Positions 1-12,227 are shown, counted from the first letter of the stretch. The stretch: 64,000 nucleotides of DNA from Strigamia acuminata (GCA_949358305.1 OX442314.1:48430581-48494580), one strand, 5' to 3'. Program-made: numbers and translations. Notes: generated by a model not told the origin, from the letters alone.

Positions 1-165
1 TCTTTTTTAAATTGATAAATTGAGAATTTATAAGATTATTACTATTATTATTATTATTAGGTATTTTTTATGTTAGAAAAATCGATATATTCTCATTGTT
101 ATGTGGAAAAAAACTACCGGTAGAGAATCCCTACTAGTAATCGTTTTATGATTCGTTGGCGACAG

Positions 166-751
166 GTTTTGCATCACGAGCTGGTCGCCATCCGAGGCGC
201 CTGCAGCAGTCTCCATCCGGACTACAAACCGGCCATCACGTTTTTGGTGGTGCAGAAAAGGCACCACACGCGCATCTTTTGCGAAGACTCGCGCCAAGCC
301 GTGGGCAGGAGTCAGAACGTGCCGCCTGGCACGACCGTCGACACCGTCATCACGCACCCGATCGAAAATGATTTTTTCCTCTGCAGTCACCAGGGAATCC
401 AGGGCACTAGCCGGCCGACGCACTACCACATGCTTTGGGACGACAACGACTTCACGGCCGATCAATTGCACCAACTCACTTACGAGTTGTGCCACACGTA
501 CGCGCGATGCACCCGTTCTGTCTCCATTCCCGCTCCGGCTTATTACGCGCACCTGGTCGCTTTCAGAGCTCGCTACCACCTCGAGCAGTTGCAGAGAAGG
601 TTAGATTTCACTTTTACTTTATTATTTACTTTTAATATTTAATATTCTCTCTCCTAGAATGGATAGGGGCGAAGATACTGAGCGATTATTCGAATTGATG
701 CAGCGAGCAGTCAACATTCACGACGACACCGGTTCAATGTATTTCGTCTAA
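166..751 (+). CDS. Argonaute, C-terminal part of the Piwi domain (last two exons, 5' truncated by window)
   Basis: Argonautes bind small RNAs and silence or slice target transcripts. The first exon (166-599, acceptor AG at 164-165) encodes the end of a Piwi domain with hallmark strings such as [31 protein letters not shown] and [19 protein letters not shown]; the last of these is typical of the Ago rather than the Piwi/Aub subfamily. The GTTAG donor follows base 599, the intron is only 58 bp (600-657) and ends in a pyrimidine-rich CTCTCCTAG. The final exon (658-751) restores the frame (AG+A = Arg) and ends MYFV-stop, matching the MYFA-like end of animal Agos. AATAAA repeats from about 769 could serve polyadenylation. 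The upstream exons (N, PAZ, MID and the first catalytic Asp) lie outside the window. The 5' splice boundary is inferred; an in-frame extension upstream to 148 is also open. Confidence 0.93.
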
Positions 752-1517
752 TAGTGGGAATAAATAAATAAATACATAAATAAATTTTTTAATGAATAAA
801 AATATGAAATTATATTATTTTTACACTATTTTCACTTATTTATTACACTAAAAAATTCATACACATCGAGGACTGGTTTAGGTTAGGTAGAAACAAATAA
901 AACAAGAAAATTCCTTTTTGTAAAAAGGCTTTTACGCTCACTGTAAACAAAATTAGATTTTCGTTCATAAAATATTTTGGAAATATAACTGAAATGTAAA
1001 ATTTCCAAACCCAGTTATATTTCCGAATTGTACACACCATCAAATTTCGAATGACTTTCCAACACTGAATGCAACTGTTTCCAAACGACTTTTCGTAGCA
1101 TGATATAAGTTATTACATTTCCAAACAGTTAAACACATATTTCTCAACCAGTAAACTTCAGATTTCCCAATGTAAAATATGAGTTTCCCTTCAGTAAATA
1201 ACAACTTTCCAAATATAAAATTTGATATTTCTTTTTTAATAAAAATTATAAATAAGTTAAATCTCCAAAATAAATTTCATAAAAGTAAATTCCTAGAAAT
1301 TTCCATAAAAACTCAATACATCCTGAAAATATGCAGAGGATTTATTTCTAAATCCTGAATCCTAAAGCCAGCCAATGAGAAGGCAGCGCTCCATTACAAG
1401 CAACACATAAATGATAATACGAGAAAAACAAGAATGATAATATTAAACTTTATTAAAAATTGTAATTTATTTTAATAGATTAACAATTTGCCTAAATATT
1501 ATAATTGATCATTATTG
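752..1517. other. AT-rich intergenic region between convergent genes
   Basis: No supported gene. It contains AATAAA-like signals just after the Argonaute stop and, on the minus strand at about 1449-1454, an AATAAA suited to the LRR gene. A loosely repeated TTTCCAAA-like word recurs between about 940 and 1230. Confidence 0.5.
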
Positions 1518-4500
1518 TCACCTACAACCGAGTTGTAAACTAACAAGCAAAAGCGCCAGAAATAGTTTGAGGTTTATTTCCAACGGCACGACAACCGAAA
1601 GCGTTGTAAGCGATCGACAAGATGCGGCAAATCCCTTGTGAATTGCTCCATCGGTTGCGATAGTATTCAAACACAACGTATATTTCATCTCAACGCTTAA
1701 TCCATTCACCACTTGTTCCCTCGTATCATACGGTATGTCCACTCTCTGCACCAAGCTATTGTTCAACTGTTCACGCAAACTCAACCGGAATCCTCCAACA
1801 TCGTCCGTCGTAACTACCACCCACGTCACCCGCACCGAGTTTTTATGCAGTTTATTCACTGAGAGAATTTTTACGTGAGAATTCAATGGATACAATATCT
1901 TCCAAGGTTCGTTCCCATCGCAGACAAATTCCTCCTGCGAAAGTCGGGCGACCGAAGCATTGCTCAAACCCAGTGGCGATGCGCATTTCACATCGTCCCA
2001 GCGGCGCATGTCCAATTGGCTGTTTATCCAGTGACTCAGTGGCCGCAGTCTACAGTCACAAATGATGGGATTTTCTACAACAACAAAAAATGTTTTAAAA
2101 TTTCACAAAAAAAAGCACAATCTCAGAAAATTTCACAAAATCAAGCTCAGTCACAGAAAATTTCACAAAATCAAGCTCAATCTCAGAAAATTTCACAAAA
2201 TCAAGCTCAATCACAGAAAATTTCACAAAATCAAGCTCAATCTCAGAAAATTTCACAAAATCAAGCTCAATCACAGAAAATTTCACAAAATCAAGCTCAA
2301 TCTCAGAAAATTTCACAAAATCAAGCTCAATCACAGAAAATTTCACAAAATCAAGCTCAATCACTGAAAATTTCACAAAATCAAGCTCAATCTCAGAAAA
2401 TTTCACAAAATCAAGCTCAATCTCAGAAAATTTCACAAAATCAAGCTCAATCTCAGAAAATTTTACAAAATCAAGCTCAATCACAGAAAATTTCACAAAA
2501 TCAAGCTCAATCTCAGAAAATTTCACAAAATACATTTTTTTGAGTCACCCTTCGTAACCCTTCTTGCGTATTGTCGGGTCGCTTTTATGTGGGCCACCCG
2601 GTAGTTTTTTTAATTTTTTTTTACCTGCAACCAGCACCTGGGCACCATTTTCAAGCAACGTGACGAGCGACTGATCCGACACATTATCCAGTCTGTTCTC
2701 TCGTAAATCCAACACTCGCACATGCGGTAAAGTGTTGACATCGATCGGCCACTGCCGTAGTCTATTCCTCCGCAGACTCAGCCGTTTGATGCTGTTCGAA
2801 GGTCCCAACGAGCTCGACTGCAACTTGCTAATTTCATTGTACGACAAATCAAACTTCTCCAGCTTCGTCAAATTCCTAACGACATCTTTGAGTATTTCCG
2901 TCACCAAATTATGGTCGAGCAACAGCGTCGCCAACTTCTTCCACCCGTTCACGGCCTCCGACGTGAGGATGGGGATTTTATTGTAACTCAAATCCACGTA
3001 ACTCAATTTGTACGGAATGTACGGACTGTATGGAAACATTATTTTCGACACGTACGAGAAGACATTGTGCGACAAATTCACTCTCTCCATCGACAACAGA
3101 TCGGCCAAAACCCCGTGCGTTTTGTTCTCCAACTTGCTCAGCTGATTGTGGCTCAAATCGAGGTCCGTCAAGGCGACCAACCCGCGAAACGCACCCGGCG
3201 GCACGTGCTTAATACTATTATAACTCATATTGAGCACTAAAAGCTGCAACATGCCGTCAAACGCATTCGCGCTGAGCGCGCTGATGTTGTTGAAGTCCAC
3301 GTGCAGTTCAAACACGATCGGCAGCACGCCAAACGCAGCCCGGTCGACGAAACTCAACCGGTTGTGACTCAGATGCAAATACTGCAGACTGGGCATGTCT
3401 TGAAGCGCGTCTCTGGGCACGTGACTCACGTTGTTGTGCGTGAGTCCCAAGTACTGCAGCGTGAGCAGATGGCGGAACGAGCCCGCCTCGAGGTTGTCGC
3501 CGAAAAGATTGTGGTCGAGATGGAGTCTGAGGAGCGAATTCATGAACGGAAACGACTCGGGAGGGATTTTCTCCATCGCGTTGTGCTCCAAATGCAGTTC
3601 CCCCAACGCCACCGGCAGGAGAATCATGTTGGTGATCGCGTTGTGCTCCAAACGCAGCGTGCGGATGGACACGAGCTTGAAGAAGGCTTCGGCGGTCAGT
3701 TGGCTGATGTTGTTGTGGCTCAAATCCAGCTCGAGGACCGTCGGCACAGAGCCGATGGTCGCCGCGCCCACTTGCGTCAAGTGGTTGTGGCTCAGATTGA
3801 TGTAACGGACGCTAAACAGCGGCTGAAACACCGCGTCGTGGACGGCCTCGAGTGCGTTGTGGCTCACGTCCACCGTATGCAGTTCGTACAGCTTCGGAAA
3901 CGCGTCTTTGGGGATCGTCGTGATGGCGTTGTGGCTGGCGTTGATCACCTTGATGTTGGACATGTTCGAGTAGGGGATCTGCGTGAAATTGGCGATTCTG
4001 TTGTGGTTGACGCTCAGGACGAACGCGTCGGCGTTGTTGCAGCAATCGCTCGGAATCGTCTCGATCTCGTTGTGCGACAAATCGAGCTGGTCCATCAAAA
4101 CGAGGTCTTGGAAAGCGCCTTTCGAGATGTTCCGCAAGCCGTTGTGGCTGAGATTGAGCACGAGTTGGTTGAGTTCCTTGAAGGAGCCTTCGTCCAAACT
4201 GGCGATGGAGTTGCCGCTCAGGTCGATTCCTTCCAAATAGCGCATCTTGATGAACGTGTTAAACGGGATTTTCTCCAGCCGGTTGCGGGCCAACTCGATG
4301 GTGCGCAGACGCGGCGAAGACGTGAAGACCGCTCGTTCGATGTTATTTATTCGGTTGTCGTTGAGGTAGAGCCGGTTGAGAGGTCGCATGCCGCGCAGCA
4401 TGCCCGCGTCGAGCTTGGTCAGTCGGTTGTCGGACACGCTGAGCCAGCGCAAGGCCGCACTGCGCGCGAACGTTGACGCCGTCCACGTGTCGATCGCGTT

Positions 4501-5235
4501 GCGGGACATGTTGAGGTAGACGAGGTTGGCCAAGTCGACGAAATACGACGTCTGCATTCGGGTGAAGTTGTTGCTGGATAAATCGAGGTAGGCGAGCGGT
4601 CGCAACGGCTTGAAGACGTTCGTCGCGATTTCGCCAAGTCGGTTGCCGTGCAAGTGCAGCTTCTTGAGGTTCGTGAGACCCGCGAAGGCGTTGAGTTCGA
4701 TCGTTTCGATCAAATTGTCATTCAGGAAGAGTTCCGCGAGCGATTTGAGGCCGAAGAACGCATTGGTTTTGAGCGTTTGCACCTTATTCCACCCGAGGTC
4801 GAGCAGAACGACGGAATTTAAGCGTTGGAGCGAGTCCGACGGCACGTTTTCTAGTTCGTTGCGGGGCAGTCGGAGTTCGATTAGCGAGGAATCCACGTGG
4901 TGGAACGTGGAGGAATCCAATTCGTTGACTTTGCTGCTGTTTATCGTGAGTTTAAAGATGGTTAGGTGCGAGAAAATTGGGCCGAAAAAGCGTTTGATGT
5001 TGCACTGGCTCAACACGAACGTGTCTATTGGGCTGGCGATGAGTTTGAAGACTAGTGAGAGTGTTGCAAGGTTGGTTTTGCGACAGGAGATGGACAAACC
5101 TCGTTCGCCGCCCGAGTCGCACTTGCACGGGAGTAGAGTGCGCGGGTTCGGGGGACACACGTAGCGAGGTGGGTCCGTGAAATCTTCCAAGGCGAAAACT
5201 AGAGGCAGAAAGAAGGTGAGGAGCGGCCACTGCAT
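1518..5235 (-). CDS. Chaoptin-like leucine-rich-repeat cell-surface protein (two exons)
   Basis: Exon 1 (5235-2625) starts with a signal peptide (MQWPLLTFFLPLVFALEDF), then a Cys-rich LRR N-cap with CPPNP and CKCD, then about 30 LRRs of the form LxxLxLxxNxI. Many repeats use LDLSHNxI or NLSHN, as in chaoptin and related insect LRR adhesion proteins. The donor is GCAG|GTAAAA and the acceptor is a T-rich stretch ending TTGTAG before base 2074; the 550-bp intron keeps the frame (G+AA = Glu). Exon 2 (2074-1518) gives an LRR C-cap (NPIICDCRLRPL, DVKCASP, FVCDG), a roughly 90-residue fibronectin-III-like segment, and a hydrophobic C-terminus (LKLFLALLLVSLQLG) fitting a GPI-anchor signal or a very short-tailed membrane anchor. 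The total is 1055 codons with no breaks, so this is probably a functional adhesion or recognition protein. The exact orthologue is not certain. Confidence 0.85.
2098..2534. repeat. 30-bp tandem repeat array inside the LRR-gene intron
   Basis: About 14.5 copies of a 30-bp unit (ATTTCACAAAATCAAGCTCA plus 10 bases). TCTCAG and TCACAG variants alternate over much of the array, suggesting a 60-bp higher-order unit. A 30-bp unit is a multiple of three, so all frames stay open and spurious ORFs appear on both strands. The array fills most of intron 2075-2624. Confidence 0.9.
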
Positions 5236-6344
5236 TGCACTGGGTTGAGTTGTCTGGTTGGGAGTTAGAATTTCTTAGAGACGGGACTCGGGTGCACAGC
5301 CATTTTGGATAAAGTGGTGAGCTGAGTGACCTAGTTGCTTGGGAAATTGCCTCGAGGCACGGGTCAGTGAGTCGAGGTCACTACACCTTGGTAAACAAGT
5401 TTTGGTTTTATTTGTGTTTGGATGAAAGGAATTTGAAACATTTTGTGTGTTTTAGTTTAATTTTAAAACAAAAATGACATCATTTCCCATCTATAAAACT
5501 AAAATTGGCAAAACTACAAACTAAAATTGGCAAAACTACAAACTAAAAGGCAATTTTATTAAACTCTATTTTGTAGTGTTTGTAGACACTGTCACTAGTT
5601 GGCGCCACCAGCTTGGATCACCTGGCATATATGACAAAACCTTGCATTAATTATAATATAATCGATACAATATATTTTGTCTTTTTTTTAAACCTAGATA
5701 GCTAGAAAAAAATTTGAAAAGCTAAATTCCAGTCCCTACAAGTTTTTAAAACATTTTTTTCTGGCCACATTAACCATCCAAGATGAAGTAACTGAACTGG
5801 GAGTCACTTTAGTCAAACGACTCTTCAAATTTACAAGCAAAGTCGCCTTTATTTCGGCTCTCTACTTCGACAGTCCTAATTAGGGCTGAAATACAGTCAT
5901 GGTCGGTTTGGAAGTAGAGTCCTGTGGAAATCCATGGATTCTACAGATTTGGATTACTTTTCTACTGTTGTTGGACATGTGCACCTGTTTATGAATTGTT
6001 TAGTCCTGGCAATGTAGTTAATGTTGGAGTGTTCGTCACTCCAATTCTTTCGTTTGTTCATTGTTATTTTGTGATGCACGTCGCGTTCCCGCGACGTCAC
6101 GAGATCGCGTGCAGCGCCACCTGCACTTTTATGTTAATAAAGCACTTATTCAAATACCATGCCACGGACTGGTCACTTCGAGGTTCCTTCATTTTCTAAA
6201 TCCAACTACATCCATACAATCCAAAGCACAGAACACACCAAATGTCAGCTGACACTGTTACCCATTACCACCAGAAGGTGGCGTACTAATGTATCGCGCT
6301 AAGGATTGTGAGAGTTGGTCAGACTTAGGCCAACCCCACAGCAA
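5236..6344. other. Upstream region of the LRR gene with repeat fragments
   Basis: Holds the 5' flank and probable promoter of the LRR gene. No convincing coding region. A dispersed repeat lies at about 5700-5771. A short GC-richer stretch (6070-6130) followed by AATAAA at about 6134 could be part of an old LTR, but no matching ends or TSD were found. Confidence 0.4.
5700..5771 (+). repeat. Dispersed repeat, copy 1
   Basis: Shares a long near-identical stretch (AAGCTAAATTCCAGTCCC and the following AAGTTTTTAAAACATT, then CTGGCCACATTAA) with 58371-58440 in the same orientation. No ends or coding content are visible, so the family is unidentified. Confidence 0.7.
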
Positions 6345-6967
6345 TGTGTGTCGCGTCCTACCTGGTGATAGGTTTAAAGAGCTAACGTGTATTACTTTAC
6401 CTGTGATTCTACTAAATATGTAAATTACCCAAATGAATACTAAGTATATGTAAATGAACAAATAGGTTTATTCAATAGGCGTAAGCCTTAAAATACACTC
6501 AGTATAAAACTAGAGTCGACTTGGTCAGAGTCGAACAAAGGATTTCCCAAGATGGCGTCGTCGGTTCCGCGTGGTCGGCGGAACAAAGGCGGCGTCTCGA
6601 GTTTGTCGTTAATTCGTCACGGATTCGTCGTTCACGGACGCGGTGGAATGCTCTTTCGAGTCTTCTATCCGTGCCTGTTGTCTAGGGGTTGGTTTTAGCG
6701 TCGCAAGGCTCTGTCCAGAAACGAGGAGTTTCTTACAGGGCGCTCGGACACTTCGCAATGGAATAACCGTGGGTCGGTTATTCAGTGTGAATCCACAAGG
6801 GTTATTTTCCTGCTTTCGCGGGGAAATAACACACAGTGTAAATTCGTGAGAGTTACAGTTGCACTGGAATCAGCGGTCCTCGATCAATCCTAACTTTTAG
6901 TTGAAGTTGGCCTGACGGTGAAGTAGTTGCTGTGTTCTTGGTGTCGTTTTTGTAAGTTCTGCTTGTA

Positions 6968-8536
6968 AGGTGCGCGCCATAAGTATAGAATAATCAGTTT
7001 TTTTGAAATATTTCTTTTTGCGCTTCATCTGGAACCAAACCAATTTTTTTAATAAATGTATTTTGGCATTAGAATTCATTTAAAATTAACAGGTTTATAA
7101 GTTTTGTAGAAAAATAAATTTGGCAGTGATTTTACATAAAAATGGGGGTGACATAAGTATAGAATATTTTAGGTTTGATGCAAAAAAATGGAGTTAATTA
7201 ATATCACATAACATGCCTTCGTCTGATTAGTTAATCAGTGAATATGTCATCAATTTTCTGCCATTTTTTAATTGTATTGCTTGCTATTTTCTTATTTTGA
7301 AGCAATCCCTTGTACAAAACTTGCAACCACTGTAGAAATCGCTGAAATAAAGCGATTAAAGGCACTGGGGCTCGCCAAACAACAAATCCATAGAAGATCA
7401 GGAAGAAATTGAAAGAAATTGGTCAATTGCATCAAGAATTCTAACAAAAACATGAAATCCAAATGTGAAAAGAGACAGGAAAGACCAAAAGTGAAAGACA
7501 TGCAGTGAGCATTGTCCTGCTGAAACACCCATTTATTGCCACAATTTTCCATCCAAATGGCAATAAGTGCATGTTCAACACTTCCTTATACTTCTGTGAA
7601 TCTTCCATCCTTTCATTATTATGATGTTTGCCTGTAATTTTTGTCCGAATGTCACCCAAACCATCACATGATTCTGCCCACTGAGAAAACCTCTTCCCTC
7701 TCCTTAAATATTGTCAATTATTACACTAACCATTCAGACCATCTAAGTTGAACAGTATTTTGTCTGTAAAAAGCACCCAGTTTCATGATTTGGTCCAGGG
7801 CAACTAGGTATTAGTCTAATCAGAGCACTTCAATTTATGGGCTTCGATTAACCACAGTTGTACAGCTATTTTTTTATAACAAAGGTGATCTCAATTGTTT
7901 AGTCTGCTTAGAATTGTTTGCTAAAGACACAATTACATCTACATGAGTGCAAATTTCATTTGCAGACAACAGCAAAGTCAGTGCCAGGCACAAAATATTC
8001 CTGTCCACTTGCTGCATCGTCACTTTTGGTCCTCTCCGTCTTGCTTCCATATTTGATTTTCATCTTTGGGTTAGGACTTTTGATATAATTGATTAATTTC
8101 TTCCTGATCTTCTATGGATTTGCTGTTTGGAGAGCCCCAGTGACTTTAATTGCCATATTTCAGCGATTTCTACAATGGTTACAAGTTTTGCACAAGGGAT
8201 TGCATCAAAATAAGAAAATAGCAAGTAATATAATTCAAAAATGGCAGAAGATTGATGACATAATCACTGATTGACTAATCAAACAAAGGCATGTTATGTG
8301 ATATTAATTTACTTCATTTTTTTGCATCAAACCTAAAATATTCTATACTTATGTCACCCCCATTTTTAAGGAAAATCACTGCCAAATTTATTTTTCTACA
8401 AAACTTATAAAACTGTTAATTTCAAATGAATTCTAATGCCAAAACACATTTATTAAAAAATTAGTTTGATTACAGGTGAAGCGCAAAAAGAAATATTTCA
8501 AAAAAACTGATTATTCTATACTTATGGCGCGCACCT
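6968..8536 (-). mobile_element. Tc1/mariner-like element with roughly 450-bp inverted repeats
   Basis: Ends AGGTGCGCGCCATAAGTATA and its complement, flanked by TA on both sides (6966-6967, 8537-8538). The uninterrupted sequence CTTGTAGGGCGC in the other Gypsy LTR is the empty site. The inverted repeats run from the ends to about 7415 on the left and from about 8085 on the right, with scattered differences. They are long enough to include the start of the transposase reading region in both arms. The middle holds a decayed transposase on the minus strand. Confidence 0.88.
7292..8160 (-). pseudogene. Decayed Tc1/mariner transposase
   Basis: DDE transposase remnant. The string WVFQQDNAHC at about 7500-7540 (minus) matches the second catalytic Asp region of Tc1/mariner transposases. 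A helix-turn-helix-like N-terminal stretch (KALGLAKQQIHRRSGR in the left-arm copy) lies in the inverted-repeat arms. Several frames are needed and no full ORF remains, so the copy is not autonomous. Boundaries are approximate. Confidence 0.65.
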
Positions 8537-8739
8537 TAGGGCGCGAAACTCTACCTGATATAGGCCAGGGTGAGGGGCCTGGCTCGGCCAATGGGGGCCG
8601 TCCACGCATCACCTCACCCCCTCGGGGCACGCGCTTCCCAGGGGGGGAAGGCGGAGCCAACGCGAGGGAACTGACCTTTCCTAGTGACTCATGCGGATGG
8701 CGCCCACTGGAGGGGCGACCACCCGCAGGGTCACCACAC

Positions 8740-8752
8740 GTCCCTCCCTCAG
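8740..8752 (-). other. Polypurine tract of the Gypsy element
   Basis: On the minus strand the bases just before the 3' LTR read GAGGGAGGGACG-like purine-rich sequence, the expected plus-strand primer site for reverse transcription. Confidence 0.65.
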
Positions 8753-8774
8753 CTTCGATCATCGATCGGGGCGA

Positions 8775-11700
8775 TTACCCTATCTGGTCCCTCAGCGCAA
8801 TGGCGGGCAACTTTCCTCCGCGGGGACGTAGGATCGGGAGATTGACGGCCGGCGGCGGTGGAGGTAGGCCATCAGGTAGTGACATGGTCAGATTGGCGGG
8901 GTTCTCGGACTCGTTAATAAAAAACTGAGTGTGACCGGGAGGTCCGTCTGCGCTGCTCCTCCTTTCGTGTACCCAGATTTGGGTCGAAGCGGGGAAGCGG
9001 TTGGGACATCGACGCATTCGCTGCGTCTCCGGCGGTGTGAGGGGCTCTCGGTGAGCCCGCTGGAGTCGTTGGTGAAGGATTGGGTCGTTGGTCAACCTGA
9101 TTTCCTTCGCCATCCATTGCAGGAACGATTCACCTTGGCGGTGAGTGGCCAATAACGCTCGGCGCGTTGTCTCTGACATCTGCAAATTCGGGTATTCCAC
9201 TTCCAGTCGTAGGTAGAGCTGGGTCGGCGCAGTCGCCGGTGGAGGCAGGGGCGGCGGAGACGGCAATAGGGAAATCTCCAGTGGTGGAGTGTTTTCCTCC
9301 AAGGACAGGGCGTCCATGCTCGTCGAGGGGGGCGAAGGAGACGGCAGCGGAGGGGTCTTGGGTCCTTCGGGATCAGCTTTGGCCGCTTACTCGTCTTTCG
9401 TTCCTTCGGGAATACAGGCTTTGGAGTCGGGGTATAACTCCGGACGGCGGTCTCGGGAGGAACCGTCTCGGCCTCTTTGGTAGGGCGGACGGCTTCTTCC
9501 GCAGTCATTGGCTCTCCGGCGGCCTTCTGCAACCACGTCGGATGCGTTCCTGGATTTTGGTAGCGGAACGCCATCGAGCGCATCTTCGCAAACTGGAAAC
9601 TCGGGTTTTCCATCGATCGTGCTAGTTCAAACCGAAGTTCGGCGGCTGCTGGCGTAAACTCGGCCCAAAGTTGGTAAAGGGCTCTTCCTAGAAAGACGCC
9701 CTCTCGATCGATGATGGTCCAGGCGGCCATCGATTGCCGACCGTCCAAGAAAAGGGCGGGGGAGAGGATCTCCGACATAACTCTCGTCACCTCAATGTTT
9801 AGGCTACTTCGGTTGAATGGCAGAGCACGGTTAGGATCCGCGGCGAAGGCGGCGGACATGTTCCGCATTTGGACTATCGCCCAATTGATGTGCTCCGTTT
9901 GAGCGGCGTCGGCTTGCGTCAAGGCCCGTTCGGCGGTGGCGGGATGTTCGCACTCAGCCTGGTGGGCTTGCAGCTCTCCCAAGGTGGGGTTCGCCGCCTC
10001 TCTTCGATTTCGGGCGTCTCGCTCCTTTTCCTCATGCCACATGGCGTCTCGACACGGCCTCGGCGGCCTAGTTGGTGGAGGAACCGGAGGGGCGCATAAC
10101 CCCGGCGGTCGGTGCAGGACAAGTTCTAGGAACGCCTCGCCTGGTCGCATGCTCCCAGGGGGCGTCCATCTAGTTACGGCTGGCGGTGGAGCCTCAAGGA
10201 GAGGCGGCCAGCTCGATTGGACAGGATGGAAGGTTGGTGCGGACGGCGCAGCTACGGTTTGGCTTGCGGAGGATGTCGGCCGGTTTGCGGAGAACCCGCG
10301 GAAGGCGCTGGTGAGTACCTCTGCCAGTTCTCTGCGGGACATGGGCTTTTCCGGCTCTATTTCTTCGTCCAGATCCATCTTTTCTTCGATGGTTTCGCAC
10401 CATCCTTCGGGTCCCTTCTTCCGATTGGAGGACGACACGGCCGCGAGCTCGGCTCCTGGTGAGTCCGAGCTACCGGCGGCGGTCGGCCTCTTCTCGGTGG
10501 CGGCGAGTTTCGCCAGCAGGGTTTGCATTCTTTGCCTGCGGCGAGCTCTGCTCTTCCGGTTCCGCCTGGTGTTGGCGGTCACGGCGTGTGAAGGAGTTAC
10601 GGAGTCTCTTCGGATTTTGTACGGAGGTTCCGCTTGATCGAACATGGTCGACTCTTCGTCCGACGGTCGGACGGTGCGTACTAGGAAAAGAGAAGGCGCG
10701 ACTGTGGTCGCCGCTTGCCTCTCCTGTTCGTCGACCTGGTCGCTCCACGAGTTGGAAGGTCCGGCTTCTGGATCCAGTCGCAATTCGTTGGATGAGGCGG
10801 GTACAATCACAACTGAGCGCAGGCCTCCCGACTGGACGACCGTTTGAGTTCTCGAGTCGCAACTGTTCGAATGGCCGAGTTGCGTCCCACTCGTCGACGA
10901 GCCGCTCTCCTCGGTGGAGAGGGCCTGCCTAATCTGAGCGGGGCCGCCGTTCGAGCTTGAGGCCTGCCTCTTCAACCTCCTGACTCGTGTGCCGCTCTGT
11001 AGGATACCGACGCGATGCAGCTGCCACATCTCGGCTTGAGTGGCGATAAAGCCGACGGGCGGCACCCACAGTGTTGCTTGGCGGTCTTCGCGGGCCTCTC
11101 GTAACCATTCTTTGATTTCTCCCGTCAAGAAACCATTCCGCTCCAAAACTCGTATTACGGCACTGGTTGCCGTTTGCTCTAGGTGAGCGATTTCCTCGCG
11201 GACGATTCGTCTCCGCTCTTCTGGTGTTGCGGCGTTGCGCCACCGAAGGCCGGTGTGCTCGTCCGCTTCGGTACCACCGTACCGGGCTCGAAGTAGCTTC
11301 GAAAAAATAGGGCTCGACGGATTAAAGGCGGGATTAATCCGTGGCCCCACTCTTTCTCGCATTTTTCTGGGCAAGCATTCGACCAGCGTCCTCGATCGGT
11401 CAAAGTATTCTTCGATCGCTCGGGAGTAGCGCAATCTCAGGGCCCAGACATCGGTGTCCTCCTCTGGATATGCTAGCCGGATAAATTCTGGCATCGCTAG
11501 CCGGAAGATGTTGCCCTTGGTGGGCACCGTAGACGGCAGGGCGTCCCATGATTGTAGCGGGTCGATCTGAAGCATTAAATACATTTTAATTTTGATGCCC
11601 TTTTTATAAATATTTGGAATAAAAAATTGCGAGATCGGCGGTGGCACCAAAATTTCTTTCGGTTGTGGCCGCTCCTCTCTGTCCTGATTATTCGCAGGTC

Positions 11701-12227
11701 CGCGGTGGTTGGCCGCTGGTGTAGCTCAGTCTTTCTCTTGCTACCTTTTTTTAGATTCAGGAGGTCCGCTCAAAACAACGTCGCGTAATATAAAAGAATC
11801 GGGTGTTTTTATTTAAACTTTTCTACTCGTATTTTATTTATTACGAAGTTTCAACGTTACTTTAAGGTTTTGATTTTTTCTAAGTTTTAGCGACGCCATC
11901 TTGGCAAACAGTTCCTTTGTCTGGGTTTGGAGATCGGAGATCTTCGAGTACGAAAATGGTTTCCGCGCCCGAGCTCCGATTCTACCGAAAATCAATAAAA
12001 TAAATACAAAAAGAATTCATCAGTCAAGTTATCACGCGCCACAATCCGACATGGTGTCGGATGTCGGCGGATTACATTTTCGATCTTACGGGAAGATCTT
12101 ATGTTACCTGTAGTTGTTGCTCCGGCTCATCCCAATCTTCTTCCTCCGCCTCGAGGACCAATCCTTCGCTCTCGTCTCTGGAGGACGAGGCGTCGGGGTC
12201 AATTCTCGGGTTGCGTCGATCGGCCAT
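8775..12227 (-). pseudogene. Gypsy third ORF downstream of integrase, apparently spliced, function unknown
   Basis: A small exon (12227-12108, 40 codons, starting MADRRNPRIDPDAS and strongly acidic) ends in CAG|GTAACA. The candidate acceptor is CTTCAG|ATCGAC after base 11567. The 541-bp intron joins phase 0 to a long second exon running from 11566 (IDPLQSWDALPS...). That exon is open for about 735 codons to about 9365, where a frameshift moves the reading to a second frame ending at 8775. The protein is rich in Pro, Ser, Arg and Glu with an early region containing RRIVREEIAHLEQ. I see no signal peptide, transmembrane helix or furin site, so it does not look like the env of errantiviruses, and I recognise no domain. 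Position after integrase and splicing resemble how env is expressed in some Gypsy lineages. The splice sites are inferred; the acceptor has a weak pyrimidine tract. Confidence 0.55.

Larger units (their letters stand above)
6349..8738 (-). repeat. 3' LTR of the Gypsy element (interrupted by a Tc1/mariner insertion)
   Basis: About 820 bp of LTR once the 1.57-kb insert (6968-8536 plus one TA) is set aside. Matches the 5' LTR at 51332-52154 almost throughout; differences include a 6-base indel in the GCAAG(G/A)CTC region and an ACACAC/ACAC indel. Confidence 0.92.

Noticed and set aside
1875-2543. Long repetitive ORFs on both strands in the 30-bp array
   Set aside because: They arise from a tandem repeat with a unit divisible by three and lie in a well-supported intron of the LRR gene.
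3301-4476. 391-codon plus-strand ORF opposite the LRR gene
   Set aside because: It is an antisense shadow: its HLQ/VVxQ periodicity mirrors the LRR repeats and it has no recognisable domain.
5923-6250. Possible solo LTR (TGTGG start, AATAAA inside)
   Set aside because: No convincing CA end or target duplication could be found.
8775-11650. Gypsy third ORF as an envelope gene
   Set aside because: No signal peptide, transmembrane helix or cleavage site is visible; composition is soluble and Pro/Arg-rich.
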